Positions 10,330 through 23,026 of a stretch of 64,000 nucleotides of DNA are shown in pieces. Source of the DNA: Orychophragmus violaceus. Lineage: Eukaryota; Streptophyta; Magnoliopsida; Brassicales; Brassicaceae. The stretch's first letter is position 1. Every line of letters starts with the position of its first letter. The translations under genes were made by a program, and so were the position numbers. The stretch spans positions 44,915,522 to 44,979,521 of the forward strand of contig CM058229.1 of assembly GCA_030180135.1 (NCBI GenBank), read 5' to 3'. The notes beneath the pieces are model-generated. The model was not told the DNA's origin. It made no database searches and was given only the letters and a program-made list of their open reading frames with translations.

Positions 10330-13130
10330 AGCATTCTGGCGGTTTGGTGGTCCGAGAGGGGTGGACACGTGGGATGGGGATAGCCAAACATCATTCTAGA
10401 CATTAATTGATTACCATTCCCAATTAACCAACATAAATCACTCCTAAGAAGATATCTTCCCTCCAAGATCCGATGTCAATCGTGGGATGATGCTTTTCTA
10501 GGCCTCCAATAGAGAAAGAACTCATCGGTACAATACTTACCAAGAAGTACCTGTGCAAGTAAAGAGTATTGGTTCTTTAGTATCCTCCTACTAATCTTGT
10601 AGATAAGGGATGTATTGAATGTCTCGATTTCTCTAAACCCCAGTACACCTCCACTTTTTGGGAGGGTAAGTTTTTCCATGCCACCCATGACATTTACTGT
10701 TTGTCCAGGGAAGAGTTTCATCAGAACCGAGTGAGGATTGATTGGAATTTCTTACAAATAGAAATAGGGATTTTGAAGCATGATATGGTATAGGTTGGAA
10801 GGAAGGAGAGGACAATTTTGAAGAGTACTTGTTTTTCGGCGCCCGAAAGGAATTTCAAGGTCCAACTAAGAGAATTTTGCCGGATTTTGTCTACTAAACT
10901 AAAGAAAACAACCTTTTTATTCAATCAAAAACTTTCATGTAAGCCAATATACTTTCCAACTCCCCTTTCCTTCTCTATGTCCAGAACAATTTTAACTCTC
11001 TCTTTGATCTCTTGAGGTGTCATGGCTGTGAAAGTTGCAGTTGATTTGAGCACATTTATGCATTGTCCGTAGCTGCATTCACATCTTCTCAAAATATTCA
11101 GAAAAGTGGTGTAGCATCACTCGTTTGTTATACATAATAACATGGTATCGTCAACAAACAACATATGGTTGATGTGGGGAAACCTTCGCGCAATTTGAAT
11201 TCCTTTTAACCTTCCCGAGGCTTGAGATTTTAAGCATATGCCCGAGAGAACTTCCGTACAGATGATAAAATATATATGTGGAGAGGGAATCACCTTGGCA
11301 AAAACCTCTTGTTGAAAGGAAAAATATGTGTGGAGCTTCTTTTATGAGAATCGAGTAAGAAATTATGGAGACGCACTCCGTAATCCATTTAATCCTTGTC
11401 GGTAAATCTAGCTGTGAAAGAAAATTTTCCAAAAAACCCATTCTGTGTGATCTGCTCGTATTGGTTTTGACCACCATTGAACACCTATTGGTAGCTTCAG
11501 ATGTCTTGAGAATGTTGAGGTTCTCTTGGGTAATAAGCACATTGTTTGCAATTTCTCTCTCTGGGGCAAAGGTTGATTGATGTTTGGATATGAGGTTGTT
11601 CAACTGTGGTTGGAGGTGTTTGGCGAGTATTTTAGCGATGATTTTTTTTTTTTATCTCATGTTAGATAGGGTGATAGGCCGGTAATCTCCCGGAGACTTT
11701 GGAGCTATGCCTTTTGGGAGTAACAGACGTGCATCTTGTTCAGATTAGGATCCATTTTTCATATGAGAAAAACTTTCGGATTTTTCGGCAAATGTCGTCT
11801 CCCATAATATTCCAAAAGAATGTGTAGAATCCAGCAGTGAATCCATCCGGACCCAGGGCCTTATCCGCGTGGATGTCAATTGCTTTACAGATTTCCTCTT
11901 ACTTCAGGATGGAGAAGATCACAGAGTTCATATCAGCTATAATGCGCTTCGAGAGAACTTCTTCCACCGTTTTAATAACCCGAGTTCCATTAAGTTAAAT
12001 ATATGTTAAAAATAGTTTCCAAAGACTTGGCCAATTGTTTCATCTTCGTACACACTCTGCTCATTCTCATATTCGATGAAGGAGATCATGTTTCTTGCTC
12101 TGCAGGTCTTTGTAACAGAGTGAAAGTAGATCGAATTCTGATCATCAAAATGGAGCCACAGTACCTGATGCGTTGTCTCTAGAAATTTTCTTCAGCTTCC
12201 TTACACAGCTTCTCTTTAATCTCTGCGATATGAGACTGATCCATAAAAGGGAAGGAGAGCGCTTCCTCAAGAGTATCTTGGTATTCACAGATTACTTTAG
12301 CATTATTCTCCTTTTTGTCTTTGACCATGCAATGAGTTCCCTTCAGCATCTGCTTATTTTAATTTAGACTTTCAATTTTTTATTTTTCGTAAACTTCTTC
12401 CACTAGCGACCTTACTTCTTCGTCCGAGATCAGGCTCCTCTTTTAATGAAATGGTCTCTTTTTGTGAAACCTCGAAGTGTTTAGATAAGTTATAATCGGC
12501 CAATGATATGAACTTTCGAATTTGAGATAGTTGCATCACCCTTAAGGGAGCATGTCATATTATGCCTCATTGGCTTCGACTCTATCAAGTCTTTCCTGGA
12601 AAAAATGGGTGAGTCTTGTGCCTCTCCAAGAAAGAAGATTCCCTGGGTAATTAACATTCCGAAGACCATTAGAGGAGACAAAATTTCAAAAGGGTATGAA
12701 AGAATCTTTGCATCGGGATGGTCTGCCTACTTTTTCCGAGTTATCCAGAATTTCATTGAAATCACCAAAGAGTATCCATGCGGAGTCTCTATATGCAATC
12801 ATAGATGAGAGGAAGTTTCATAAACCAGTTATATCCTCAAAAAGAACATCAAATTTTTGTAAGAGGTTTGAGTATCAAAATAATTTGCGGCAGAATCGAG
12901 AATGGAAATATAGACTCATGATTTTCTCCATAAAGTCAAGCCTCCACTAACACCATTAGGGGGGAAGTGTGAAGTGATTATCAAAACTAAGATCACTGCA
13001 AGTTTTCAAAGCAAATTCATAGGAAAATTATATTCGGAGATAGTTTTTATAATATCTCGGAGCCATGGAACTGTCAAGTCACTTTTCAAACCTTGACAGT
13101 TCCAACTAACCAAAGTTAAGGAATCAGGTT
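10330..13130 (-). pseudogene. LINE ORF2 remnant (endonuclease-reverse transcriptase)
   Basis: The N-terminal endonuclease motif SWNCQGL lies near 13095. RT blocks follow: Q(S)TFAPEREIANNVLI and a NRCSMVVK-like stretch (11600-11450), RGFCQGDSLSTYIF (about 11300-11260, canonical RGLRQGDPLSPYLF), and a FVDD catalytic box in a shifted frame near 11150-11165. The C-terminal LTLPKS.GVLGFREIE...SLLAQVLLGKYC block is at 10690-10520. Several frameshifts and stops separate these, so no active enzyme is expected. In an intact LINE this protein nicks the target and primes reverse transcription on it. Confidence 0.85.
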
Positions 13131-13299
13131 TGACGAATTTTGAAAATCCACCTTCCTTCTTATGATTGTTGAAATCGTCATCATTGAAGGTACAGTTAGT
13201 TCCTTATTACAAGGTAATGTTTTGTCGCCTTTGATCGCTCAGTGCAAAGTTTCTTTTTGGCAGGATTGTTAGCTCTTATAGCTGCATGCTTTTTCATGC

Positions 13300-14850
13300 T
13301 CACACCTTAAAGAGGGCTACGGTTTGCTCTAGATTTTGGTGAAGCCTTTGTGACCTTCCTTTCGCGATTATTTTTCTCCCTTGATTTGCCACATGCCCAA
13401 GTCTTAGGGTAGCATATATTCTCTTGTTTGGAACAAGCGATGTGGGTGCATCCACGATCATGGCTTGGTTGCCAGTACCCTCGGTATTAAAGTGTTCATC
13501 GTGATCCTTTTCAGTGTATCTAACATCCACATCGTGAACTCTGGCAAAGAGGGAAATTGATAAGCAATAACTTCGATGATCAGCAGTAAGAGGGAATCAA
13601 GTCTTTCTAGAGTTGATGGTATTTCATGAGATACATGAGATGGTTCGGTGATTCTTTCTCTCGCAGTTCACCTCTCTCTAACAGAACTAATGACTTCCTC
13701 ACTCCCACGAGGGATAGACGATGCATGACTCCCTAAGGGGGTTTGGAGGGGGATATTGCGCTTTGTGATTTGTGTGATCGAACAGAGGAATCTCGGAGTG
13801 TCAAGTGAGTTACATCATTGTGACTTCTACGAGGGGAATTATCTCTATTTATTTAATTCTGGTAGTTTGAGTATTTGGCAGAGTTGTTCTGATGGTTAGA
13901 GTCTTTTCGTGGCTGATAATAGGTTGAGCGAGAATTCTAGTTTGAGCAATCAGAGTCTCTGCTTCTAGATAAAGGAACTCTCTGATAATTTGAGTGGGTG
14001 TTGCTTCTATGAGAAGACTCTTTATGAGCTCTAATATCTCTTTCCAAGACAGGTCTCTTGATCGATGGGGAAAAAAATCCCTTTTCCATGATCCTCTAGT
14101 GACATGTTGTTCTTTTGAATGCCCAACACTTTCCTTCTTTCTAGACACATTCTTGTGTTTGTGATCTTCAAGACTTCATAGGTTTTTTTGTAGCTTATAC
14201 CCTGTTTTATGGGATCAACATAGGCCCATCCTCATGAGAGAGGCTGTTGTAGTAAAAACAGTGTTTTCTAGCTTTTCGTACTCCAATCCAAAATAGTCAA
14301 ACCGAAAGGGGCTTGAATAGGTAGCTTCATCTCGATATGAACTCGAATTCTGCCATGTGCAATGTCTTTTTCGATGATTGTACTAATTTTTTTACCAATT
14401 GCAGTGATAACTTCCTCATTCCAAAAATGTAGAGATAAACCGTGAAACTTTATTCATAATGGAATGAAGTTCAGAAAGTATAGGATACCACTGGTTCCCA
14501 CTTTTGTAGAATCTGCATCTAACGTTTGTAGTGAAATGGTACTCTTCTTAAGACAGATTGCATGGCTTCCTCCGTCTTGAACTTGAATTGAAAAAGCTAC
14601 GTGTTAAGATCTCTGCCCACCACCTCGCTTTTGAGACTCCAATACTGAATAAGCCATTCTACCACCCATTGTGGCTTCTGGATCGCTGGGTAGTCACCCT
14701 TCCAATCAAAGTCACTTTATTTTCTTCGATAAGTGCAACGTTATCATTTGGAGGGATGATTATAGGGGCATGGAGTTTTGGACGAGCTGGTTCTTCGACC
14801 CATTTCCCTTTCTCCTGGCTAGTATATCGTTGATACATTATGAATATCAA
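13300..14850 (-). pseudogene. LINE ORF1 remnant (RNA-binding/gag-like protein)
   Basis: Reverse-strand translation from 14850 gives the typical plant L1 ORF1 start: a YTSQEKGKW-type stretch, then ALIEENKVTLIGRVT near 14745-14700. Further pieces rich in Arg, Lys and Ser occur at 14148-13849 and 13530-13300. Frames are interrupted, and a zinc knuckle was not identified. ORF1 of this family coats the LINE RNA. Confidence 0.72.
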
Positions 14851-15341
14851 GTTGTAGATATAACACTATATCCTAACAGGAGAGGTAAAACAAGTAGAAA
14901 CAAATCAGCGAAGTTCACCAGACGGGATAAGCAGGCGCTGAGAGACCAAAACCGTAACACATTGTAAAGTAAAAAAAATCTCGAACCCAACAGCGGAAAT
15001 AGGATGACTACAAGGGCTTAGAGAAGAGCTAGTGGAGACTAAGTAGAGAGGTTTAGAGCATTTTTACGAAAGATAGGAGAAATTTGTACCCTTTGGAAAC
15101 CATGAAAGAAAGAGAATTTGAAGCCTTGAAAACATGGTAGAACTTAAAGGAAGAAGCTGGATACGGAGAGCAAAGAGCAGGGAGAGAGAGTTGAAGATTG
15201 GAGCAACTTAGTTGGAATGGAACCACGAAACACGAAAATTAAAAAGGTTTGACAAAGAGTTGACATTCTAAAAAAAATTACCAGGTAAATATTATAAAAC
15301 TGAAGCTAAAACCAAATAATTAGATACTACATAGAGAAAAG

Positions 15342-15983
15342 TGAGGGATTATGTGAGTTCATGGTGTAATTGTCAGGTTACATCCTAGCACATAATCATC
15401 TAGGATCTAGGTGATTAGCAATTGAATCATAAACAGATCAGGATCATTACCTTATGATTGCAGCGGATTGATCAAAGGAATGAAGAGATCTGCAAGAGCT
15501 GATAGAAACCGGCTCCTCCTAGGTATCCACACGCTTACAAGCTACTGGATCAGGCTGCTAGACCAAGCTGGAAAATCACAGAGAGAGAGGAAGACGGCTC
15601 TGCTAGAAATCGCAGATCCTTAGGGTTTCTGGCGCCTACACTCTTCCTTATATGGGCCCAAGTAATTAAACTAATGGCTCATTAGGCTTTTGGGCCCAAG
15701 GCCCAAATCAGACAAAATACTGTATTTTGTCTGGCCCAATTCTCTGTACAAATACAGTAAATGCCTTGCATCTTACCGTATTAATTCCATTTTAACTTTC
15801 CCGTTAGCTATGGTGTGTGACCCTTTGGGATCATACAATACTGGTAATAAGTCCTAAACTTATAGATCATGAGCGGGCTCTAGCAAGTCATCATGATCAC
15901 CCAGTATTTATGACTTATGTCTGATCTCGACACTTATCATACTTTCTAGAGATAGTACGGTAGATTTCAGGACATTCCCAACA
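15342..15983 (-). repeat. Copia-3 3' LTR
   Basis: 642 bp. On the minus strand it starts TGTTGGGAATGTCC and ends ATAATCCCTCA. The first ~300 bp (U3) closely resemble the Copia-1 LTR; the remaining R-U5 part is much more diverged. Confidence 0.95.
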
Positions 15984-15994
15984 ATCTCCCACTT
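15984..15994 (-). promoter_or_regulatory. Polypurine tract of Copia-3
   Basis: Plus strand ATCTCCCACTT, that is AAGTGGGAGAT on the element's strand, directly beside the 3' LTR. Confidence 0.85.
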
Positions 15995-18900
15995 GTACTG
16001 GAATCCTACATTCCCTAATCCTTTTGTCTCAATATCTCAATCTGGCATAAGGCAAGATGCGTGTCATCCTTATATAGCCAGACCATGTTTATCGGAACAG
16101 ATTTGATACTGACAATGCAAACGACTTGGGCAAGTCCGTTTGGGAGTGGCCACTCTCTTACCAGCTATCAAGTCTCCGATTGGCCTAGAGATATTACCTC
16201 CGTTAAACGGCAGGGACAAATCCCATCTTGTTCCATCACTATGAACTACACACTTTATAATACACCCAACCAAGGTCCTTATAGCTCCCAGTTACGAAAC
16301 AACGTTAGACAATGATCAAAGCGCATCACTCCATGTGCAGCCACATGCATGCGAACTCAGGTCTAAGGACTATACTCTATAGTCGTATATGAGAACCTCT
16401 TATGACACAGATATTAATATCTTGTAGAGTTCTCATCAGCGGGCCATGTCCGGTCATATGCTCCCCTACATATACCTATGTGTCGACTTTGATGCCGCGC
16501 ATCTATGACCCCTCGAAACTTGGTCATAAGTCTCAACACAATCTAGTCTCAAGTGGTTGTTGGTGTTCCAATTTCAACAACCTTCGACTATGGACACTAT
16601 GATTTATGTCATTTCGTTAAATATGAGGTTTCAGGATCAAGTCTACTCATGTACTTCGATGGCCCATATATAATGACATGAATCATTTTGGAACGATTAT
16701 TTATATCACAGTTAAAATAATCCAGAAATCATTTCATAAACATAAAATATTATGTTTACATGAACCTTTCAAAACAACTAAATAAAGCCCTTTTCAAACT
16801 CCCACTGAAATTAAGACTACATCTTAATATCACTTATCCTACAGCTACAGTCCGCGACTCGTGCTTAGGCCTAAGGAGTGGCTTCGTTAATAGATTAGCA
16901 ACGTTCTCAATCGTTGAAACTTGCTGATCTACTTAACACCTCTGTCATTTATCTCACGGAATAGGTTATACCTACCCTCAAGGTGTTTGGACCTCTGATG
17001 TGCAGCTAGTCTCATCTATGCTGGGAATCACATCAAGTTCAGTGATGAACTCTTCTTTCCAAACAACCTCTTTCGCCGCTACCCAAGCTGCGAAATGTTC
17101 AGCTTAAGTCATGGAGTCAGCAACAGTGCCTTGCACCGCCAGACAGACACAAGATATAACCGGACTGTGACCGGAAATCATCTTTGTCTGTTGGAAATTT
17201 GCCTTTCAGACTCTACCGACTTTTAGCACCTCACTTTCTCCGTAAATCAAGAACTTATCCTTAGTATTCCTCAAATACTTCAGGATATTCTTTACATCTA
17301 TCCAGTGATACTTTGCTGGATTTGACTGGTCTTTACTTGTCTTGCTTAACATTAAAGCAACATCAAAACAAGTACGTGTCATGGCATACATGATAGATCC
17401 AATTGCCGACGCATATGGAATCTCATCCATGCATTCAAGCTCAGCAGATATCGTAGGACACTGTTTCTTGCTTAACGTAATGCCATGTAACATTGGCATA
17501 AAACCCTTCTTTGAATGCTGAAAACGTGTAGGACTTTGTCAATATAACAATCCTGACTTTGTCCTATCAGCTCTTTTGGATCTCTATCTTTAGATCCAAA
17601 ATCCAAGAATATACGTGGCCTTACCCATGTCAATCATAAAAACAACTCCCAAGCCAGTCCTTTACCGACTGCAGCATTGGAACGTTATTTCCGAGAATCA
17701 GTATGTCATCGACATACACTATGAGAAATGCAACATCGCTCCCACTTATCTATTAATAAACGCACAGTTCCATCTCGTTCCTGTTCAAGTCAAAACCTTG
17801 ACTACTTCAACAGAACGAAGATTCCAACTCCGATATGTTTGCTTCCATCCATGAATGGATCGATGAAGCTAACTTACACACAGTGTAATTTTTCGGAGTC
17901 CGGGCTCACTTTCGCTTCTGTGAATTTCGCAGGTTCGTCACTTTCAATGATCATCAGATCATGGCAACTAATCACGAGAAATCACTCTCGGATTAGTGAC
18001 GGATTCATTCAGATCTGCGAACTTCAGGCTCTACAGGTGTAGATTCTACAGAAATCTGTAAATCCATCCGCTGCTCTCCCTCAACAGGTTGAGCAGCCTC
18101 CTGTATTTCTCGATTTTCTTCGAGTTATACTTTTACTCCCCCTGTTCTTCTTGGAAAGTAACTTCCCTTTTAGAAAACAGAATTCCGAACAACCTAACTT
18201 CGTTTTCGGAATGGACATAAAAAGTAACAAGCCTTGGTTTCCCTAGGACAACCAGCGAAGTAGCTCAACTACAAATACTCAGTAAAGACGAATTTGGATC
18301 ATTTCCAGTCCACATTTATGTGGTGTCATTCAACTGATATTGGTGGAACTATTTCAGCGTAAACTTAGATATTTCTAGAGCTTTATTCTTAAAGAATATC
18401 ATGGAAGATTCGTGTGACTCATCTTTAATCATTTCTAATAAGACATGATTCTTTCTCACAGAAACACCTCTAGGTTTTCAGGAGAAATGAGCTGTGAAAC
18501 GACTTCACACTCATTCAGATGATCACACCATCAATGACTTAAGTATACTCACTCGTGATCTAATCCAGAGTCTCAATACTTCTGTCACTCAGATTCTATA
18601 CCTCATTCTGGAACTCTTTCGACCATTTCAAAGAATTCCGACTCGTGTCTCATCAAATGAACACAGTCATACTCACTGAAGTAATCAGTAAATATAATGA
18701 AGTACAGGAAATTTTCTCTGGCATTACTGCTCATCGGGCCACATACATGAGTATGTTCAAGGTCCAATAAGCCTTTGGGCCTTTCTCTAGCTCGGCTAAG
18801 ATGGGCCCTTTGTCTTTTGGTCCAGTAAGCAGAATTCAAGTCTCATAAGATATCCGATCAAATGAGCCCAAAAGTCCATAACTATGGGATTTCTGAATCC

Positions 18901-19333
18901 GACTCACTCTATGTGACCAAAACATTTACGCCAAGAAAAATCAGGTTTAATTCATCAGATTTAAACCAATTCGGTATTTATGTTACATTTAGGCACTCTT
19001 TGGTTTAAGATATAAAACCCATTCCTTGAATAGGGTGCTACAATTAATATTTCATCAAGATCAAAAGAACAAAACTTGTCTTTTATCAAAATGAAAAACA
19101 TTCAAATTCTTACAAGAAAATGAAAAACAACTCTGCTTAAAGCAGGTACATTGTAGCAATTACTTAATAAAACCAAGCCTCAAAGGCATCTACAAGTGAA
19201 AACCCTACGGCTGAGGCAGCATCTATAGCTCCTTCCAGACACGCAGTTCCACTTGCCCTTCCTTCAACGTTCTACTGATGCTTAGGCTCTGCATATTATA
19301 ACAAATATCAGTGCCACAACCAGTATCCAATAC
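15995..19333 (-). pseudogene. Copia-3 pol remnant
   Basis: The order matches that in Copia-1: protease near 19330-19200, linker around 18110-18000, RT with YVDDIL at about 17720-17695, and the RNase H connection at 17499-17206 (ITLSKKQ.PT...PYASAIGS.MYAM). Stops and frameshifts are scattered. Unlike Copia-1, the protease core still reads DTGCG, but it lies after the shared TAG that ends gag. Stops near 19195-19215 are identical in Copia-1. Confidence 0.88.
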
Positions 19334-20224
19334 CTATAAGGTAGAACTTGAAGTAATAACATGAATACCTGAGGAAGTAGTCTCATACATCAACTTCAAC
19401 TCCTCATAATCTTCCATGAATTTAATGCAATCTCTCTTCCAATGCCCAGTCTCTTTACAGTAGCAGCACTTACCAACGTAAGATGTATCTGACTCGGGCT
19501 CAGAAGACACACGCTTGCCATGATTCAAAATCTGGACAACTTTGTCTTCACCCTTGTCAGCATTAGGTTTAGTAAACCTACCCTTCTCCATTATGAGATT
19601 ATACAGGGTACTCTTCACGTTTGGCTCAACTGTCTTGAGCATATCATGCAGTTCAGTCAGCGTCTTCGTTAAGCCTTTCTTGATATAGTTCCTTCTGAAC
19701 TTATCATAGCTTGACGGCAGTGACTGCAGAATGATCTCAGTTGCCAATTCTTGGCTAACTGGATAATCCAGTTTCCTCGGGTTATCAATGTAACCCATCA
19801 TTTTACTGACATGAGGACTCACTGGATGATCATTTGGTAGCTTGCAGCTAGTGAGAGACTTAACCAACTGGTATCTCTCCACTCTTACCTGCTCCTGAAA
19901 TTTCAATTTCAGGCTGCTGATCATCTCTATTGGCGACTCCATGTTCTCATATTGCTTCAGCAAATCTGAGTCCATGGTAGCCAATATCAGACCACGCACA
20001 TCTACCGCATCATTATAATGCTTATTCCAAGCATCATATACTGCATGAGAGGCATTGGACCCGATCCTCTCGGGGAGAGCTCTCTCAAGGACATAGTCCT
20101 TTCTCTCCTGCCTGAGGACTAGCCTCAGGTTCCGCGACCAAGTCAAGAAATTTGATCCGTTCAGTTTGTCCATCTCAAGGACAGACCGGATCGAGAAAGT
20201 GTTTTGATTGTTTGTGCTAGTCAT
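19334..20224 (-). CDS. Copia-3 Gag protein, 296 aa
   Basis: Starts at the ATG complementary to 20222-20224 and ends at TAG 19334-19336. It has the same length as Copia-1 Gag and differs by roughly a dozen residues, all substitutions. The zinc knuckle is C-x2-C-x4-H-x4-C with Asp before the last Cys (CCYCKETGHWKRDC), matching Copia-B better than Copia-1 does at that site. The expected role is RNA packaging into Copia virus-like particles. No protease follows in frame, so processing and reverse transcription would depend on another element. Confidence 0.86.
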   Translation of the reverse strand: MTSTNNQNTFSIRSVLEMDKLNGSNFLTWSRNLRLVLRQERKDYVLERALPERIGSNASHAVYDAWNKHYNDAVDVRGLILATMDSDLLKQYENMESPIEMISSLKLKFQEQVRVERYQLVKSLTSCKLPNDHPVSPHVSKMMGYIDNPRKLDYPVSQELATEIILQSLPSSYDKFRRNYIKKGLTKTLTELHDMLKTVEPNVKSTLYNLIMEKGRFTKPNADKGEDKVVQILNHGKRVSSEPESDTSYVGKCCYCKETGHWKRDCIKFMEDYEELKLMYETTSSGIHVITSSSTL

Positions 20225-21796
20225 AACTGAAATTTAGAGATAAATAGAGTTTTAGTTATTTAGTTCATAAAAGAGTAATCTTAACAACTTATAAGAAAAC
20301 TCGCATTGCATTCAAAATTTCTTTGTTTAACCTCATAAGAATGCAATGATTCCGAGACCCATGTTCAACCAAAACCAAAGTGGGCCACTGGCCGTCACCC
20401 GGAATTAGCTTTACTTGGTAAGCATACACACAGCTAGTTATATCCATATAACTCTCGGTTGTGGATTGGGCCCAAGGCCCAATTCACCAGATGTCTCAAG
20501 GCCCGGGACTCCCGATGGCCCAGTCAAGGAAACCAATCTCTTACAGCCAAATAATCACTAAAGTTTGGGACTCCCAATGAAATTAGTGACTATATACTAC
20601 TTTACTTACGCAAAAACAGACACCTCACACTGTAAGCCATATCTGTAATTGAATAAGCGTTAAGTAGCTGACAAGATTGGGCAAGACATCCAAGCTTGAT
20701 ATTGGTTTTGAGGATTTTAAGTTTTATTTCCAAAAATAGAAGATTACTATTTTGGGAAACTTTCTTATTTTAGAAACTTTTTAAATTTAGAAACATGCTA
20801 AAAATAGAAATTTCTAATTTAATATTTTATTAAAGTTTTTCGGATGGGTCACAAATTATAGGCCCAATTCTTGGCCCAAGACCACAGAATTCCAATTGGC
20901 CCAATAATTTGACATAACCGAGTCGGTTCATTAATTCTGGTCCAAGACCAAATTAACTACTAAATCCAACTGGTTATTCACTAAACCAGACCAGCTCTAA
21001 ATTATTTGGTCCAACCAAATCAAACTTAGACCAGCCTTCGGTTTAGGTTAAAATTCAATTTTTGAATTTAAATCCGGTTTAAACAGAAATTAAATAATAC
21101 CAATTGTATTAAATAGTTTCCAGCAAACCGCGATTTGGGTTAACCGCTTAAACCATAATTATCAAAGCTTTATTATCAATTGATTCATAATAAATTCAAT
21201 AATTGGATTCAAAAAACGATTCACTAAAGATCATAACAAACAATCGCATGTTGATAATTATCGAAATCGTTTGATAACAAACAAACAATCAAATCGATTC
21301 ATATCTTTCACTAAAGACAAAAGCGAATCTCAATTTTAACCAACCTATTGAATCGATCACGTTCTCTTAAACAAACCTTGACCAATTAATTATCAAGCGA
21401 TTCATTAAACATTAACAAAGTCAACAAATCGTTTCTATCCATGCTATTCGCTTAAACAAACCTTGTCGATAATTGACTCTCTTTTAATAATCGTATCATG
21501 ACACACAAGAAGACAAAAGCGAATTTGACTTTATTCAAATCAACAAGCGATTCTTTTGAGATTGCAACTAAGTCAAAAGCGATTAATAACATAAACGATA
21601 GTGACTTAAGATCAAACAAATCGATTCACTTAATTAATTCTTGTGGTCAACAAGCGATTTCATATCGATTATTATAATGAACGATTACGACTTTAATCAT
21701 TCTAGGTTTTCAAAGTTTCAATCAATTTTACTCATTAAAATCGATTCATCAAACTAATAAACAACCTAGTATGATCCAAAAAGCAAAAACCTAACG
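20225..21796 (-). other. Copia-3 leader with CGATT-rich region
   Basis: Noncoding leader between PBS and gag. 20225-21150 is colinear with the Copia-1 leader. 21150-21780 is different: an AT-rich tract full of AATCG, GCGATT and AATCGATT words at irregular spacing, replacing the GATC-rich block of Copia-1. Confidence 0.7.
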
Positions 21797-21814
21797 ACCT
21801 AGGCTCTGATACCA
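21797..21814 (-). promoter_or_regulatory. Primer-binding site of Copia-3 (tRNA-Met)
   Basis: On the minus strand TGGTATCAGAGCCTAGGT, one base from the 5' LTR; identical to the Copia-1 PBS. Confidence 0.92.
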
Positions 21815-21815
21815 C

Positions 21816-22457
21816 TGAGGGATTATGTGAGTTCATGGTGTAATTGTCAGGTTACATCCTAGCACATAATCATCTAGGATCTAGGTGATTAGCAATTGAA
21901 TCATAAACAGATCAGGATCATTACCTTATGATTGCAGCGGATTGATCAAAGGAATGAAGAGATCTGCAAGAGCTGATAGAAACCGGCTCCTCCTAGGTAT
22001 CCACACGCTTACAAGCTACTGGATCAGGCTGCTAGACCAAGCTGGAAAATCACAGAGAGAGAGGAAGACGGCTCTACTAGAAATCGCAAATCCTTAGGGT
22101 TTCTGGCGCCTACACTCTTCCTTATATGGGCCCAAGTAATTAAACTAATGGCTCATTAGGCTTTTGGGCCCAAGGCCCAAATCAGACAAAATACTGTATT
22201 TTGTCTGGCCCAATTCTCTGTACAAATACAGTAAATGCCTTGCATCTTACCGTATTAATTCCATTTTAACTTTCCCGTTAGCTATGGTGTGTGACCCTTT
22301 GGGATCATACAATACTGGTAATAAGTCCTAAACTTATAGATCATGAGCGGGCTCTAGCAAGTCATCATGATCACCCAGTATTTATGACTTATGTCTGATA
22401 TCGACACTTATCATACTTTCTAGAGATAGTACGGTAGATTTCAGGACATTCCCAACA
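21816..22457 (-). repeat. Copia-3 5' LTR
   Basis: 642 bp, over 99% identical to 15342-15983. The strand is set by the PBS on its left. On the element's strand the likely TATA box is the CCATATAAGG segment complementary to about 22125-22134. Confidence 0.95.
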
Positions 22458-22462
22458 AAAAG

Positions 22463-22874
22463 TGCATAGGAAAAAAAACTCTCTAAAACCTCTTTCTAAT
22501 GTATACACAAAATGTTTATGCTGTGTAGCCAGTACCTAAATTCTTCCAAAACTTCGTCAACCAATCCATTTTTTTAGGTGGGGAGTGGGGAGAAAGTTTC
22601 AAAACATGATGAAATGGTGACTAATTTATGGTTTTTCAAAACTGTTGTCACTGCACATACATCTATGTTATAATGAGCAACTATAGACTATATATAGAAT
22701 GAATACTAGTTTAATCATAACTGTATAGATTAAAATTAATTCACACCTAAAAGCTGACTAAAAATGTATTTAATTGCTCTTTATACAAGAAATAAATATA
22801 GATAATCTAATCCATCTCTGAAGAAAGATTATTTTATGTAGATATGATTTAGCAAACCCCCAGAAACAATGCAT
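22463..22874. other. AT-rich spacer, no gene seen
   Basis: About 410 bp between the Copia-3 target duplication and the Copia-C LTR. No homology, long frame or repeat was recognised. It may be flanking DNA of the LINE insertion site. Confidence 0.5.
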
Positions 22875-23026
22875 AGTTGAATACGTGAATTGATAATTCT
22901 TATTCACATAGTAGAGTATTGATATATACAAAGAGAATGAGCTAAGGATGGCAAGGAATACACATAGAGTAAATACAGATTATACGAAACATAATTGCAT
23001 ATCATGGTTTCCATATCTTATATGCC
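22875..23026 (-). repeat. Copia-C 3' LTR
   Basis: 152 bp, about 90% or more identical to 49466-49617. Both terminal dinucleotides are altered (AG for TG on the left, CC for CA on the right in plus-strand view). Confidence 0.85.

Larger units (their letters stand above)
10287..15341 (-). mobile_element. L1-type LINE (non-LTR retrotransposon), decayed
   Basis: Reverse-strand translation shows the plant L1 order: ORF1 near 14850-13300, then ORF2 with endonuclease, RT and C-terminal region down to about 10330. The 3' end, including any poly(A), is not present at 10287, where the Copia-0 LTR begins, so Copia-0 probably inserted into this LINE. Copia-3 (TSD AAAAG) interrupts the 5' side at 15341. 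All frames are broken. Confidence 0.85.
15342..22457 (-). mobile_element. Copia-3: second non-autonomous gag-only Copia
   Basis: 7116 bp with 642-bp LTRs at both ends (15342-15983, 21816-22457). The perfect 5-bp duplication AAAAG is at 15337-15341 and 22458-22462. The LTRs differ at about three positions, so this is a very young insertion. Internal order on the minus strand is PBS, leader, open gag, degenerate pol, PPT. It shares pol lesions with Copia-1, which marks a common defective progenitor. Confidence 0.94.

Noticed and set aside
22875..23026. Target duplication for Copia-C
   Set aside because: Flanks TGCAT and GTACC do not match; the outermost LTR bases are mutated, so no duplication is claimed.
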